Origin: Pseudomonas fluorescens | Lineage (GTDB): Bacteria > Pseudomonadota > Gammaproteobacteria > Pseudomonadales > Pseudomonadaceae | Direction of reading: 5' to 3' | DNA: 64,000 nt | Assembly (NCBI RefSeq): GCF_902497775.2 | Contig: NZ_OZ024668.1 | Span: 4,076,326-4,140,325 of the forward strand | In this document: in pieces, positions 34,671 to 45,705 of the stretch | Numbering within the stretch: the first letter of the stretch is position 1 | Layout: each line of letters begins with the position of its first letter | Notes under the pieces: model-generated | Seen by the model: the letters and a program-made list of their open reading frames with translations, nothing else | Databases searched by the model: none | What the model was told of the DNA's origin: nothing | Made by a program: the position numbers and the translations under genes

Positions 34671-37019
34671 TTAGAAGGTCTGGCCCAGAGAGAATTGGAA
34701 CACCTGGGTATCGGCTTCGTCCGGCTTCTTCACCGGCATTGCCAGGCTGAAGCTCAACGGACCGAGCGCGGTAATCCAGGTCACGCCCAGGCCGACGGAG
34801 CTGGCCAGGCCCGACAGGCCGACCTTCTCGCAGTCCGGCTTGGAACCGCAGTTGGTGTCGAATACGTTACCCACATCCCAGAAGACCGAGGTGCGCAGCG
34901 AGCGTTGGTCCTTGACGAACGGCAGCGGGAACAGCAGCTCTACACCACCCTGGACGAGGACGTTACCACCGAACGGCAGCGGGTCCTGATCCGGATCTTC
35001 AATGGTGCCGGGCTTGTTACCTTTGCTCGGCGTACTGCGTGGACCGAGGCTGCTGTCCTTGAAGCCACGTACCGAGTTGAAGCCACCGGCGTAGTAGTTC
35101 TCGTAGAACGGCAGGCTTGAGGTACCGCCGAAGCCATCACCATAGCCCAGCTCGGTGTGCAGGCGCAGGGTGTAGTCATTGTTGATTGGCTTGAACAGCT
35201 GGCCACGGTAATCGAGTTTGAAGAACGACAGGTCGCTACCCGGAGTGGTTGCTTCCAGCACCAGGCTTTGCGAATGGCCACGGGTAGCCAGCACGCCCTT
35301 GTTCAGAGTCGACTCGGACCAACCGGCCGAGGCCTTGAAGTTCAGGTACTTGTCGCCTTCCTTGTCGACGAAGTCGAAGATCTCGTCAACGGTGTACTTG
35401 CCGGTCTTGATCTCGTCCTGCTGTACGGTCAGACCGAAGGTCAGGCGCGAGGTTTCGCTGATCGGGTAACCAACGCTGACACCGGCACCCAGGCTGTCGA
35501 CCGCATAGCTGGCAACGTCGACGTCGAGGTCATCGTAGTCGGTGGTGCGATAGAAAGCGTTGTAGCCCAGGCTCACGCCGTCAGCAGTCCAGTAGGGGTC
35601 CACATAACCGAAGTTGTAGCGGCTCTGGTATTCACTGCGGGTCAGGCCGAGGGAAACCTTGTTACCGGTACCGAGGAAGTTGTTCTGGCTGATCGAACCA
35701 CCGAGGATCAGACCGGCGCTCTGGGCGAAACCGACGCTGGCGGTGATCGAACCAGAGGCTTGCTCTTCAACGCTGTAGTTGACATCGACCTGGTCGTCAG
35801 TGCCCGGAACAGCCGGGGTCTCGACGTTGACTTCCTTGAAGAAGCCCAGGCGCTCCAGACGGGTCTTGGACTGGTCGATCAGGTAGGTCGAAGCCCAACC
35901 ACCTTCCATCTGGCGCATTTCACGGCGCAGCACTTCGTCTTCGGACTTGGTGTTGCCGCGGAAGTTGATGCGGTTGACGTAGGCACGCTTGCCTGGGTCG
36001 ACCACGAACATGATGTCGACGGTGTGATCTTCATCGTGCGGTTGCGGCACGCCGTTGACGTTGGCGAAGGTATAGCCTTCGTTACCCAGACGACGGGTGA
36101 TCAGCTCGGACGTGGTGGTCATCACCTTGCGCGAAAATACCTGGCCAGGTTGTACCAGCAGCAGCGACTTGACCTGGTCTTCAGGCACCTTGAGGTCGCC
36201 GGAAAGCTTGACGTCACGAACGGTGTACTTCTCGCCTTCGTTGACGTTGACGGTGATGTAGACGTGCTTCTTGTCCGGGGTGATCGACACCTGGGTGGAA
36301 GCGATGTCCATGTTGATGTAGCCGCGGTCCAGGTAGTAGGAACGCAGACGTTCCAGGTCACCGGAGAGTTTTTCGCGGGCGTACTTGTCGTCGTTCTTGA
36401 AGAACGACAGCCAGTTGGTGGTCTTGAGTTCGAACAGGCCGATCAGGTCTTCATCGGGGAAGACGGTGTTGCCGACCACGTTGATGTGCTGGATCGCAGC
36501 AACCGTGCCTTCGTTGATCTTGATCTTCAGGCCCACGCGGTTGCGCGGTTGCGGCACCACTTCGGTGTCGACCTCGGCCGAGTAGCGGCCTTGGGCAACG
36601 TACTGGCGCTGCAGTTCGTTACGCACGCCTTCGAGGGTGGCACGCTGGAAGATCTCGCCTTCGGACAGACCGGACTGCTTCAGACCCTTCATCAGGTCTT
36701 CAGTGCTGATCGCCTTGTTGCCTTCGATCTCGATGCTCGACACCGAAGGACGCTCGACCACGGTAATGATCAGGACGTTGCCGTCCCGGCTCAGTTGGAT
36801 GTCCTGGAAGAAACCGGTCTTGAACAGGGACCGGGTGGATTCCACCAGGCGCCGGTCATCGGCCTCATCGCCGACGTTCAATGGCAAGGCACCAAAAACG
36901 CTGCCCGCGGAAACCCGCTGCAGACCATTGACACGAATATCGGAGATGGTGAAGGACTCGGCGTGAACTTCAGCGATCATCAGTACGGCGAGAACCGCAG
37001 TTAGCAGCAGACGTTTCAT
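34671..37019 (-). CDS. bamA: Outer membrane protein assembly factor BamA
   Basis: A 782-residue outer-membrane insertase. Signal peptide MKRLLLTAVLAVLMIAEVHA; five POTRA domains follow at about 22-420; the C-terminal barrel includes the lid motif SVRGF (in AGGFNSVRGFKDSSLG) and ends in a Phe (VFQFSLGQTF), the outer-membrane sorting signal. The start at 37019 was chosen at the signal peptide; longer in-frame starts run into the intergenic region and rseP end. skp follows, matching function. Confidence 0.97.
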   Translation of the reverse strand: MKRLLLTAVLAVLMIAEVHAESFTISDIRVNGLQRVSAGSVFGALPLNVGDEADDRRLVESTRSLFKTGFFQDIQLSRDGNVLIITVVERPSVSSIEIEGNKAISTEDLMKGLKQSGLSEGEIFQRATLEGVRNELQRQYVAQGRYSAEVDTEVVPQPRNRVGLKIKINEGTVAAIQHINVVGNTVFPDEDLIGLFELKTTNWLSFFKNDDKYAREKLSGDLERLRSYYLDRGYINMDIASTQVSITPDKKHVYITVNVNEGEKYTVRDVKLSGDLKVPEDQVKSLLLVQPGQVFSRKVMTTTSELITRRLGNEGYTFANVNGVPQPHDEDHTVDIMFVVDPGKRAYVNRINFRGNTKSEDEVLRREMRQMEGGWASTYLIDQSKTRLERLGFFKEVNVETPAVPGTDDQVDVNYSVEEQASGSITASVGFAQSAGLILGGSISQNNFLGTGNKVSLGLTRSEYQSRYNFGYVDPYWTADGVSLGYNAFYRTTDYDDLDVDVASYAVDSLGAGVSVGYPISETSRLTFGLTVQQDEIKTGKYTVDEIFDFVDKEGDKYLNFKASAGWSESTLNKGVLATRGHSQSLVLEATTPGSDLSFFKLDYRGQLFKPINNDYTLRLHTELGYGDGFGGTSSLPFYENYYAGGFNSVRGFKDSSLGPRSTPSKGNKPGTIEDPDQDPLPFGGNVLVQGGVELLFPLPFVKDQRSLRTSVFWDVGNVFDTNCGSKPDCEKVGLSGLASSVGLGVTWITALGPLSFSLAMPVKKPDEADTQVFQFSLGQTF

Positions 37020-37093
37020 GAAGTCCTTTCTTATTCCAACTGGCAATAAACGACCCGCCGCGGGACGCGGCAGGTTCGCAATTGAGCGAAGCT

Positions 37094-38446
37094 TTACAGT
37101 CGACCCAAATCGTTGATCAGGGCAAGCAACATCACCCCGACTACCAAACTGATACCGATCTGGATCCCCCAACCTTGCACCCGATCCGAAAGCGGACGAC
37201 CACGCGCCCACTCGATCAGGTAGAACAGCAAATGCCCCCCATCCAGTACAGGAATGGGCAGCAAATTAAGAACCCCCAGGCTAATGCTCAGGTAGGCGAG
37301 GAAATTCAGGAAATCTCCAACGCCGGACTGGGCCGAAGCGCCCGCCACTTTAGCAATGGTTATCGGTCCGCTCAAGTTTTTTACCGAGAGCTCGCCGAAC
37401 AGCATTTTCTTGAGCGATTCGAGGGTCAGGACGCTCATGTTCCAAGTGCGTGAAAGCCCCTCCCCCACAGCCTCGAGCGGCCCGTAGCTAACCTCACGAA
37501 GCATGGCATCCGGCCACTTCACGGCCTTGACCCCGGCACCGAGATAACCCTTAGCCGATTTACCTTCTCCGCGACTGGCCAAGGTTACCGGCACTTCAAG
37601 CGGCGCGCCGTCACGTTCGATACGCAGAACGATCTTGCTGCCGGCGCGGCCACGCACGGTATCGACCACTTGCTGCCAGTCGTTCAGCGCCTGGCCATCG
37701 AGAGCCAGCAGGCGGTCGCCGGTTTTCAGCCCAGCGGCCTGCGCCGGGCCTTTAGGGTCAAGCTCAGCCAGCACCGGCGGCAACGCCGGGCGCCACAGGC
37801 GCAAGCCCAGGGAGTGGATCGGATCGGGCTCGTCGGCGCCCTTGAGCCAGTTGTTCAGGGTCAGCACGTGGGGGCTGTCGACCGTAGCGCCCTCTTCACG
37901 CACGCTGATGTGCAACTGACCGCTCTCGCCCAGGCGGCGGATCAGTTGCAGGTTGACCGCAGCCCAACCGCTGGTCGCTTTGCCATCAATGGAAACAATT
38001 TCCTGGCCAGCTTTGAGCCCGGCCACTTCGGCAATGCTCCCAGCCTCGACCGCACCAATGACCGGGCGCTCCTGCTGGGTGCCGACCATGGCCAGGATCC
38101 AGAAGAAGAAAATCGCCAGAAGAAAGTTGGCCACCGGTCCCGCCGCAACAATCGCGATACGCTGGCGCACCGATTTGCGGTTGAACGATTGCTCGACCTG
38201 ATCGCGGGGCACCTCGCCTTCGCGCTCGTCGAGCATCTTCACATAGCCGCCCAGCGGAATCGCCGCCACCACAAACTCGGTGCCATGGCGGTCATGCCAG
38301 CGCAGCAACGGCATGCCGAAACCGACGGAGAAACGCAAAACCTTGACGCCGCAACGCCGGGCCACCCAGAAGTGACCGAATTCGTGAAAGGTGACCAGCA
38401 CACCCAATGCCACCAGGGTGCCGATAATCATGTAGAGCGCACTCAT
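37094..38446 (-). CDS. rseP: Site-2 metalloprotease RseP (MucP)
   Basis: A 450-residue intramembrane zinc protease. The HExxH motif is H21-E22-F-G-H25 in the first membrane helix; two PDZ domains lie at about 115-310; the second active-site motif is in LLPIPVLDGGHLLFY near the C-terminus. It cleaves the anti-sigma factor (MucA/RseA) to release the envelope-stress sigma factor, which in Pseudomonas governs alginate production. Confidence 0.97.
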   Translation of the reverse strand: MSALYMIIGTLVALGVLVTFHEFGHFWVARRCGVKVLRFSVGFGMPLLRWHDRHGTEFVVAAIPLGGYVKMLDEREGEVPRDQVEQSFNRKSVRQRIAIVAAGPVANFLLAIFFFWILAMVGTQQERPVIGAVEAGSIAEVAGLKAGQEIVSIDGKATSGWAAVNLQLIRRLGESGQLHISVREEGATVDSPHVLTLNNWLKGADEPDPIHSLGLRLWRPALPPVLAELDPKGPAQAAGLKTGDRLLALDGQALNDWQQVVDTVRGRAGSKIVLRIERDGAPLEVPVTLASRGEGKSAKGYLGAGVKAVKWPDAMLREVSYGPLEAVGEGLSRTWNMSVLTLESLKKMLFGELSVKNLSGPITIAKVAGASAQSGVGDFLNFLAYLSISLGVLNLLPIPVLDGGHLLFYLIEWARGRPLSDRVQGWGIQIGISLVVGVMLLALINDLGRL

Positions 38447-38503
38447 GTCTCTCTCCGAATGACGTTCAGCGGCACCGGGCCTGACGCACTAGGGCGCCAG
38501 ACC

Positions 38504-39694
38504 TCAGCGGCCGTGATGAGCCAACCATTGTCCGGCCAGTTGCCGTGCACGCTGATCGGCGGCAAACACCGCATCGAGCGACTCGACAGCAACCACCGGC
38601 TCCTGATCGAGCACGTGTTCGATCATACTCGGGATCTCGGGGAAGCGGATGCGCCGCTGGAGAAATGCCTCCACCGCCACTTCGTTGGCCGCATTGAGCA
38701 TGGCCGGCGCGCTGTTACCCGCTTCAGCTGCCTCACGGGCCAGGCGCAAGCACGGGAAACGCTGCTCGTCCGGGGCGTTGAAGTCCAGGCGGGCAACCGC
38801 GAACAGGTCCAGTGGCGCCACCCCCGAATCGATCCGCTCAGGCCAAGCCAGGGCATTGGCGATCGGCGTGCGCATATCCGGATTGCCCAACTGGGCCAGC
38901 ACCGAGCCGTCGACATAATCGACCAGCGAGTGGATCACACTTTGCGGGTGCACCACCACCTCGACCTGGCTAGGCCGGGCATCGAACAGCCAGCACGCCT
39001 CGATCAGTTCAAGGCCCTTGTTCATCATGCTGGCCGAATCAACCGAGATCTTGCGGCCCATTGACCAGTTCGGGTGGGCGCAGGCCTGCTCTGGGCTGAC
39101 ATCCATGAGCTCGGCCATCGGCGTTTCGCGAAACGGCCCGCCAGAAGCGGTCAACAGGATTCGGCGCACGCCAACCCGGGCCAGGCCACGGGAGTAATCG
39201 CCCGGCAGGCACTGGAAGATCGCATTGTGCTCGCTATCGATCGGCAGCAGCACCGCGCCACTGCGCCGCACCGCCTGCATGAACAAGGCGCCGGACATCA
39301 CCAGCGCCTCCTTGTTGGCCAGTAAAACCTTTTTGCCCGCCTCGACCGCAGCCAGGGTCGGACGCAGGCCGGCAGCGCCGACGATCGCCGCCATCACGGC
39401 ATCGACCTCGGCAGCCGCAGCCACCTGACACAGGCCCTGCTCGCCGACCAGCACCTCGGTGGCCGAACCTGCTGCCGCCAGGCCTTCGCACAGCTGCTGC
39501 GCAGCCTCGGCCGAAGGCACCACGGCAAACGCCGGGGTATGGCGCAGGCACAGCGCCAGCAGCTCTTGCACACGCGAGTAGCCGCTCAGGGCGAACACCT
39601 GGTAACGATCCGGGTGACGGGCTATCACATCGAGGGTGCTCAGACCGATGGAGCCGGTCGCACCCAGTACGGTAATACGCTGCACGCCGCTCAC
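38504..39694 (-). CDS. dxr: 1-deoxy-D-xylulose 5-phosphate reductoisomerase
   Basis: A 396-residue NADPH enzyme (also ispC) making methylerythritol 4-phosphate. The NADPH-binding start [20 protein letters not shown] and the substrate loops ([29 protein letters not shown]) are present. The start is a GTG at 39694 overlapping the cdsA stop; a TTG four codons upstream is possible but lacks support. Confidence 0.96.
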   Translation of the reverse strand: MSGVQRITVLGATGSIGLSTLDVIARHPDRYQVFALSGYSRVQELLALCLRHTPAFAVVPSAEAAQQLCEGLAAAGSATEVLVGEQGLCQVAAAAEVDAVMAAIVGAAGLRPTLAAVEAGKKVLLANKEALVMSGALFMQAVRRSGAVLLPIDSEHNAIFQCLPGDYSRGLARVGVRRILLTASGGPFRETPMAELMDVSPEQACAHPNWSMGRKISVDSASMMNKGLELIEACWLFDARPSQVEVVVHPQSVIHSLVDYVDGSVLAQLGNPDMRTPIANALAWPERIDSGVAPLDLFAVARLDFNAPDEQRFPCLRLAREAAEAGNSAPAMLNAANEVAVEAFLQRRIRFPEIPSMIEHVLDQEPVVAVESLDAVFAADQRARQLAGQWLAHHGR

Positions 39695-40506
39695 ATTACG
39701 CCCCAATTGGCTGCCCAGAGCAGCACTGCAAACACCGGGATCGCCGCAGTGAGGCTGTCGATACGGTCCAGCACGCCGCCGTGACCGGGCAGCAGGTTGC
39801 TGCTGTCCTTGATCCCCGAACGACGCTTGAACATGCTTTCGGTCAGATCGCCGACCACCGACACCAGCACCACCACCGCAGCGCCGAACAGGCCAAGGAC
39901 CAACTCGCCAGCACTCCAGTCGCGATAGATGCCTACCGCTGCGGTGATCACCAGGCTCAGGGCCAGGCCGCCATAAACACCTTCCCAGCTCTTGCCCGGG
40001 CTGACCTGCGGGGCCAGCTTGCGCTTGCCGAAGGCACGACCGGAGAAGTACGCGCCAATATCCGCCCCCCAGACCAGCACCATCACCGCCATGATCAGCC
40101 AGTTACCCAGCGGCCACTGCTTGAGCAGTTCCAGGCCTTGCCAGGCCGGCAACAGGATCAGCAAACCGATCAGCAAGCGGCAGGCCGCACTGGACCACAG
40201 CTCGCTGCTGCGTGGATAGGTGAGCACCAACCAGGTGGCCAGCCCCCACCACAATACCGACGCACCCAGCACCCAGGGCGCCAGGTCCGGCATCAGGTAG
40301 AGCAGCATCAGCAGCCCGGCGACGACTGCCGCATAGGCCACCCGCAGGGATTGCGCGACCAGACCAGCCAGTCGTGCCCACTCCCAGGCACCCAGGGTCA
40401 CTACCACCCCGATGAACAGGGCGAAGTCGCCACCGTTCAACAGGAAGAAACCGCAAAGAGCGATCGGCAGCAGGATCAGCGCAGTAATGATGCGTTGTTT
40501 AAGCAT
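39691..40506 (-). CDS. cdsA: Phosphatidate cytidylyltransferase
   Basis: A 271-residue polytopic membrane enzyme making CDP-diacylglycerol for phospholipids. About eight hydrophobic segments are visible; the C-terminal CDP-alcohol signature [20 protein letters not shown] followed by [14 protein letters not shown] is intact. [10 protein letters not shown] overlaps the uppS stop by one base (TAATG). Confidence 0.97.
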   Translation of the reverse strand: MLKQRIITALILLPIALCGFFLLNGGDFALFIGVVVTLGAWEWARLAGLVAQSLRVAYAAVVAGLLMLLYLMPDLAPWVLGASVLWWGLATWLVLTYPRSSELWSSAACRLLIGLLILLPAWQGLELLKQWPLGNWLIMAVMVLVWGADIGAYFSGRAFGKRKLAPQVSPGKSWEGVYGGLALSLVITAAVGIYRDWSAGELVLGLFGAAVVVLVSVVGDLTESMFKRRSGIKDSSNLLPGHGGVLDRIDSLTAAIPVFAVLLWAANWGVM

Positions 40507-41261
40507 TAAGCACGGGCTCCAGCTTCGACCTGCTCGCTGGTTTTCCCGAAGCGGCGCTGGCGCGAAGCGAAATCGGCCAGCGCAGTGCGCATGGCCTCGT
40601 GTTTGAAGTCCGGCCAGAACAGGTCGGAAAAGTACAACTCGGCGTAGGCCAGCTGCCACAGCAGGAAATTGCTGATGCGGTGCTCGCCACCGGTACGGAT
40701 GCACAGATCGGGCAACGGCAGGTCACCTGTGGACAGGCAGGTCTGTAGCAGCTCGGGGGTGATGTCCTCCGGGCGCAGGTGACCGGCCTGGACTTCCCGC
40801 GCCAGGCGCTGGGCGGCCTGGGCGATATCCCATTGACCGCCGTAGTTGGCGGCGATCTGCAGGATGAAGCGATTGGCACCCGCGGTCAGCGCTTCGGCTT
40901 CACGCATGGCGGCCTGCAGCTCAGGGTGAAAGCGCGAGCGGTCACCGATGATGCGCAGGCTGATGTTGTTGTCGTTGAGGCGCTTGGCTTCCCGGCGCAA
41001 AGCCGAGAAGAACAGCTCCATCAACGCCCCGACCTCTTCGGCCGGGCGCTGCCAGTTTTCACTGGAAAAGGCGAACAGGGTCAGCACCTCGACCTTGGCC
41101 TCGGCACACACCTCGATGACCGCGCGCACCGCATCGACACCGGCCTTGTGCCCGGCAACACCGGGCAACAGGCGCTTCTTCGCCCAGCGATTATTCCCAT
41201 CCATGATGATCGCGACATGGCGCGGCACCGATGGGGACACACCTTGCTTGGTCTTTTCCAT
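40506..41261 (-). CDS. uppS: Undecaprenyl diphosphate synthase
   Basis: A 251-residue cis-prenyltransferase making the lipid carrier for cell wall and O-antigen. The catalytic aspartate is in HVAIIMDGNNRWAKKR (about 15-30), and LCIRTGGEHRISNFLLWQ is the second signature. It uses isoprenoid units from the pathway to which dxr, ispD and ispF here belong. Confidence 0.97.
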   Translation of the reverse strand: MEKTKQGVSPSVPRHVAIIMDGNNRWAKKRLLPGVAGHKAGVDAVRAVIEVCAEAKVEVLTLFAFSSENWQRPAEEVGALMELFFSALRREAKRLNDNNISLRIIGDRSRFHPELQAAMREAEALTAGANRFILQIAANYGGQWDIAQAAQRLAREVQAGHLRPEDITPELLQTCLSTGDLPLPDLCIRTGGEHRISNFLLWQLAYAELYFSDLFWPDFKHEAMRTALADFASRQRRFGKTSEQVEAGARA

Positions 41262-41279
41262 TAAAAAAAGTCCCGACCC

Positions 41280-41837
41280 TTAAACGGCCATCAGGTCCTT
41301 TTCTTTCTGCTTGACGGCAACTTCGATCTCAGCCACGAACTTGTCAGTCAGCTTCTGGATTTCGTCAGCGGCACGGCGCTCGTCGTCTTCGCTGATTTCC
41401 TTTTCCTTGACCAGATCCTTGAGCTGGCTCAGCGCATCGCGACGGATATTGCGCACGGCAATACGGCCATCTTCAGCAGCGTCACGAGCCTGCTTGGTGA
41501 AACCCTTGCGGGTCTCTTCGGTCAGCGCTGGCATGGTGATCAGCAGCAGCTCGCCCAGGTTGGTCGGGTTAAGGTTCAGACCCGCACTGCCGATTGCCTT
41601 GTCGACAGCACCCAGCATATTGCGCTCGAACGCCACGACCTGCAGGGTACGGGCATCTTTAACGGTGATATTGGCCACTTGCTTGATTGGCGTATCGGCA
41701 CCGTAGTAAGGAACCATCACACCTTCCAGAACGCTAGGGTGCGCCTGGCCAGTACGAATTCGGCTGAAAGCGTGCGCCAGGGATTCCAGCGACTTTTGCA
41801 TGCGCTCTTGAGCGTCTTTCTTGATTTCGTTGATCAT
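41280..41837 (-). CDS. frr: Ribosome recycling factor
   Basis: A 185-residue helical protein that with EF-G splits post-termination ribosomes. [20 protein letters not shown] and the [17 protein letters not shown] stretch are diagnostic, as is the C-terminal acid/lysine-rich helix. ATG overlaps the pyrH stop by four bases. Confidence 0.98.
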   Translation of the reverse strand: MINEIKKDAQERMQKSLESLAHAFSRIRTGQAHPSVLEGVMVPYYGADTPIKQVANITVKDARTLQVVAFERNMLGAVDKAIGSAGLNLNPTNLGELLLITMPALTEETRKGFTKQARDAAEDGRIAVRNIRRDALSQLKDLVKEKEISEDDERRAADEIQKLTDKFVAEIEVAVKQKEKDLMAV

Positions 41838-42577
41838 TTTTGAACTTCCTCGATCAGAGTACCTTCAGCGCCGCCATGCACGATATTCAGCAGGGCGCCG
41901 GGCTTGTTCATGTTGAAGACGCGCAGCGGCATCTTGTGATCGCGGCAAAGGCAGATTGCCGTCAGGTCCATCACGCCCAGCTTGCGATCCAGTACTTCAT
42001 CGTAGGTCAGATGATCGAACTTCTCGGCATGCGGGTCTTTGAATGGATCTGCAGTGTATACACCATCGACTTTGGTTGCCTTCAATACCACGTCGGCATC
42101 GATTTCGATGGCGCGCAGGCAAGCGGCGGAGTCGGTGGTGAAGAACGGGTTGCCGGTACCGGCAGCGAAGATGACCACTTCTTTCGAGTTCAGGTGGCGC
42201 ATGGCTTTGCGGCGATCATAGTGATCGGTGACGCCAACCATGGAGATGGCCGACATGACGATCGCGGTAATGTTGGCACGCTCCAGCGCATCGCGCATGG
42301 CCAGGGCATTCATTACGGTCGCCAGCATGCCCATGTGGTCGCCAGTGACGCGGTCCATGCCGGCTGCACTGAGCGCCGCACCACGGAACAGGTTGCCACC
42401 ACCGATCACCAAACCTACCTGAACACCAATGCCAACCAGTTGGCCGACTTCCAGTGCCATGCGATCCAGGACCTTGGGGTCGATCCCGAACTCTTCCGAG
42501 CCCATCAGGGCCTCGCCGCTAAGCTTGAGTAGAATGCGTTTATAGCGAGCTTGATAACCACTGCCCTGCTGAGCCAT
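41834..42577 (-). CDS. pyrH: UMP kinase
   Basis: A 247-residue bacterial UMP kinase of the amino-acid kinase fold. [15 protein letters not shown] (about 13-27), [10 protein letters not shown] and the [14 protein letters not shown] stretch are typical. It makes UDP, upstream of the CTP synthase step. The 182-base gap to tsf includes a terminator-like hairpin. Confidence 0.97.
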   Translation of the reverse strand: MAQQGSGYQARYKRILLKLSGEALMGSEEFGIDPKVLDRMALEVGQLVGIGVQVGLVIGGGNLFRGAALSAAGMDRVTGDHMGMLATVMNALAMRDALERANITAIVMSAISMVGVTDHYDRRKAMRHLNSKEVVIFAAGTGNPFFTTDSAACLRAIEIDADVVLKATKVDGVYTADPFKDPHAEKFDHLTYDEVLDRKLGVMDLTAICLCRDHKMPLRVFNMNKPGALLNIVHGGAEGTLIEEVQK

Positions 42578-42703
42578 TGCGAATCTCTCCTGCGGCGTTT
42601 TGAAAAAAATCTGGCGGGCTGCTTTCAGCCTGCGCGTAACTCTAGCGTGGCGCAGCTACTGCGCCAGCGAAAGGCGGTCTCGTAAACCGCTCCCGCTTTG
42701 ACA

Positions 42704-42735
42704 AAGAGGCTGCGCGCGTGAGCGGGCAGCCTCTT
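42704..42735 (-). terminator. Hairpin after tsf
   Basis: AAGAGGCTGC/GCAGCCTCTT, a perfect 10-base stem with a 12-base loop, 24 bases after the tsf stop. The following T run is weak (TTTG), so it may terminate only part of the transcripts. Confidence 0.55.
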
Positions 42736-42759
42736 CGGGGCGACAGAGGTGAATCTGTC

Positions 42760-43623
42760 TTATTGCTTGGCAGCAGCCAGCTGAGCAGCAACTTCTTCAG
42801 CGAAGTTGTCGACTGGCTTCTCGATGCCTTCGCCTACTTTGAAGTAGGTGAAGGAAACGATTTCAGCACCGGCTTTCTTGGCCAGCTCGCCGACCTTGAC
42901 TTCCGGGTTCATGACGAAGGCTTGCTCGACCAGCGAAGCTTCGGCCAGGAACTTCTTGATACGACCGTCGATCATGTTGGCGACGATGTTCTCAGGCTTG
43001 CCCTTCATCTTCTCTTCGTTCAGCTGCATGAATACAGCCTTCTCGCGCTCGATTGCTTCAGCGGAGACTTCCGATGGATTCAGGAACTCTGGGTTGCTGG
43101 CAGCTACGTGCATGGCGATTTCTTTGGCCAGCTGGACGTCGCCGCCCTTCAGGACAACAGCAACGCCGATCTTGTTGCCGTGCAGGTAGGTGCCGACAAC
43201 GTCACCTTCAACGCGCACCAGGCGACGGATGTTGACGTTCTCACCAACCTTGGCAACCAGCGCTTCACGAGCCGATTCGCGCGAAGCGATCAGCGGAGCG
43301 GCTTCGGTCAGTTTCTCGGCGAAGGCCTGTTCAACGCTGTCGTTTACGAAAGCTTTGAAGTCGTCTTGCAGGGCCAGGAAGTCGGTCTGCGAGTTGACTT
43401 CCAGCAGGACGGCGGACTTGTCGTCGGCCTTGATGGCGATAGCGCCTTCAGCGGCAACGTTGCCGGCCTTTTTAGCGGCCTTGATGGCGCCCGAAGCGCG
43501 CATGTCGTCAATGGCTTTTTCGATGTCGCCGCCGGCCTTTTCCAGAGCCTTTTTGCAATCCATCATACCTTCGCCGGTACGCTCACGCAGTTCTTTGACC
43601 AGCGCTGCAGTAATTGCTGCCAT
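42760..43623 (-). CDS. tsf: Elongation factor Ts
   Basis: A 287-residue nucleotide exchange factor for EF-Tu. The N-terminal UBA-like domain (LVKELRERTGEGMMDCKKAL) and the VNSQTDFLALQDDF stretch are signatures. It follows rpsB, with a partial terminator between. Confidence 0.98.
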   Translation of the reverse strand: MAAITAALVKELRERTGEGMMDCKKALEKAGGDIEKAIDDMRASGAIKAAKKAGNVAAEGAIAIKADDKSAVLLEVNSQTDFLALQDDFKAFVNDSVEQAFAEKLTEAAPLIASRESAREALVAKVGENVNIRRLVRVEGDVVGTYLHGNKIGVAVVLKGGDVQLAKEIAMHVAASNPEFLNPSEVSAEAIEREKAVFMQLNEEKMKGKPENIVANMIDGRIKKFLAEASLVEQAFVMNPEVKVGELAKKAGAEIVSFTYFKVGEGIEKPVDNFAEEVAAQLAAAKQ

Positions 43624-43759
43624 TTCAAATTCCTCTTGGATAGGTTTTCAACCATTCCACCCGATACTTGACGGGCGTTCAATTCTGTAAATCCACTTAC
43701 CAGCACTCATGCAGTAACAAGGTTGCAACGGCGATGCTGACAAGAGGATTTCAAGGTGG

Positions 43760-43785
43760 CAAAAAGGGGGCAAAGCCCCCTTTTC
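43760..43785 (-). terminator. Terminator/attenuator between rpsB and tsf
   Basis: AAGGGGGC-AAA-GCCCCCTT stem with five T residues on the minus strand. An intergenic terminator in the rpsB-tsf gap is known in E. coli and reduces tsf transcription. Confidence 0.7.
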
Positions 43786-43816
43786 GCGTGCCGAGTAGAC
43801 GCTAAGCGTCAGTTAC

Positions 43817-44557
43817 TCAGGCTTCGGCAGCCGGCGCTGCTGCTTCTTCGGCGTACACTTCGGTACCGCCAGCAACGTTGTTGCGGCCACGGATCACGGC
43901 GTCAGCCATCGAACCCATGTACAGTTGGATAGCGCGGATGGCGTCATCGTTACCTGGGATGATGTAGTCAACGCCTTCTGGGCTGGAGTTGGTATCGACA
44001 ACGCCGATGACCGGGATGCCCAGCTTGTTGGCTTCGGTGATAGCGATGCGCTCGTGATCAACGTCGATCACGAACAGGGCATCAGGCAGGCCGCCCATGT
44101 CCTTGATACCACCCAGGCTGCGATCCAGTTTTTCCAGATCACGGGAGCGCATCAGGGCTTCTTTCTTGGTCAGCTTGGCGAAAGTGCCGTCTTCGGCCTG
44201 GGTTTCCAGGTCGCGCAGACGCTTGATCGAAGCGCGGATGGTCTTGTAGTTGGTCAGCATGCCGCCCAACCAGCGGTGATCGACGTACGGCGAACCGCAA
44301 CGTGCTGCTTCTTCAGCAACGATCTTGCCAGCGGAACGCTTGGTGCCGACGAACAGAATCTTGTTTTTGCCCTGGGCCAGACGCTCTACGAAGGTCAGTG
44401 CCTCGTTGAACATTGGCAGGGTTTTTTCAAGGTTGATGATGTGAATCTTGTTGCGCGCACCGAAAATGTACTTGCCCATTTTCGGGTTCCAGTAACGGGT
44501 TTGGTGACCGAAGTGCACACCGGCCTTCAGCATATCGCGCATGTTGACTTGGGACAT
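43817..44557 (-). CDS. rpsB: 30S ribosomal protein S2
   Basis: A 246-residue ribosomal protein. [20 protein letters not shown] and the [20 protein letters not shown] stretch are invariant features. The start at 44557 was chosen over in-frame starts in the leader. The C-terminal tail is Ala/Glu-rich. Confidence 0.98.
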   Translation of the reverse strand: MSQVNMRDMLKAGVHFGHQTRYWNPKMGKYIFGARNKIHIINLEKTLPMFNEALTFVERLAQGKNKILFVGTKRSAGKIVAEEAARCGSPYVDHRWLGGMLTNYKTIRASIKRLRDLETQAEDGTFAKLTKKEALMRSRDLEKLDRSLGGIKDMGGLPDALFVIDVDHERIAITEANKLGIPVIGVVDTNSSPEGVDYIIPGNDDAIRAIQLYMGSMADAVIRGRNNVAGGTEVYAEEAAAPAAEA

Positions 44558-44720
44558 GATAGTTCCTTGATAAGTCGGGTTGGGCCTCCACGTATCCCAA
44601 TGACCAACCCGCGATCCGAGGATCGAAGGCACCCAGGTCATCGTGTCGACACGTGTGTGGGTTTAGTGCTTCCGGAGCTATCCCCGGAAAGCGGCGCATT
44701 TTATACCACAGATGCCCGCC
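44558..44720 (-). promoter_or_regulatory. rpsB promoter and leader RNA
   Basis: A TATAAA -10 box is at about 44706-44701 on the minus strand, with a weak TTTCGC -35 17 bases away. The leader of about 140 bases can form several GC-rich hairpins, one from CCGGGG/CCCCGG-type sequence at about 44677-44692. In gammaproteobacteria this leader binds S2 for autogenous control. The rest of the 344-base gap to map (44721-44901) shows only promoter-like sequence. Confidence 0.45.
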
Positions 44721-44901
44721 AAGCGAAACCCGAATTACCATAGAACGTCACAGGCTTTTGCACACACCGCCCATAAGCGCCAGAATGGTCCCTATATAAA
44801 GGCTGTATCAGCGCCATAGCCGCCTGAATCGGGCTTCGCTCTGTTAGAATCCGGCCTTTCCCCAGATTACTTGCGCCTTGCTGCGCCGTAGAGAGCCTGT
44901 A

Positions 44902-45684
44902 ATGACCGTTACCATCAAAACCGCCGAAGACATCGAAAAGATGCGCATCGCCGGCCGCCTGGCCGCCGAAGTCCTGGAGATGATCGAAGAGCACGTCAAG
45001 CCCGGTGTCACCACCGAAGCGCTCGACCGCCTGTGCCACGACTACATCGTCAACGTCCAGCAGGCAATCCCGGCACCGCTCAACTACAAGGGCTTCCCCA
45101 AGTCGATCTGCACCTCGGTCAACCACGTGGTTTGCCACGGCATCCCCGGTGACAAGCCGCTCAAGGATGGCGACACCCTGAACATCGACGTTACGGTGAT
45201 CAAGGACGGCTACCACGGCGACACCAGCCGCATGTTCCACGTCGGCAACGTGCCGGTCTGGGCCGAACGCCTGTCCCAGGTCACCCAGGAATGCATGTAC
45301 AAGGCCATCGAACTGGTCAAGCCGGGCTGCCGCCTGGGCGACATCGGTGAAGTGATCCAGAAGCACGCGGAAAAGAACGGCTTCTCGGTGGTGCGCGAGT
45401 TCTGCGGCCACGGCATCGGCAAGGTGTTCCACGAAGAGCCGCAGATCCTCCACTATGGTCGCGCCGGCACCGGTATGGAGCTCAAGGAAGGCATGACCTT
45501 CACCATCGAGCCGATGATCAACCAGGGCAAGGCTGACACCAAGGTGCTGGGCGACGGCTGGACCGCTATCACCAAGGACCGCAAGCTCTCGGCCCAGTGG
45601 GAACACACCCTGGTGGTGACCGCGACTGGTTACGAAATCTTCACCCTGCGTAAAGACGACACTATTCCTCGCACATCGGCCTGA
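44902..45684 (+). CDS. map: Methionine aminopeptidase type I
   Basis: A 260-residue metallopeptidase removing initiator methionine. Metal ligands fall in NIDVTVIKDGYHGDTSRMF (two Asp), EFCGHGIGKVFHEEP (His), FTIEPMI (Glu) and SAQWEHTLVV (Glu). MTVTIKTAEDIEKMRIAG is the family start; the upstream in-frame ATG at 44878 adds eight odd residues. It is divergent from rpsB. Confidence 0.97.
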   Translation: MTVTIKTAEDIEKMRIAGRLAAEVLEMIEEHVKPGVTTEALDRLCHDYIVNVQQAIPAPLNYKGFPKSICTSVNHVVCHGIPGDKPLKDGDTLNIDVTVIKDGYHGDTSRMFHVGNVPVWAERLSQVTQECMYKAIELVKPGCRLGDIGEVIQKHAEKNGFSVVREFCGHGIGKVFHEEPQILHYGRAGTGMELKEGMTFTIEPMINQGKADTKVLGDGWTAITKDRKLSAQWEHTLVVTATGYEIFTLRKDDTIPRTSA

Positions 45685-45705
45685 CTCCTACAGGAAAGCC
45701 TCTCG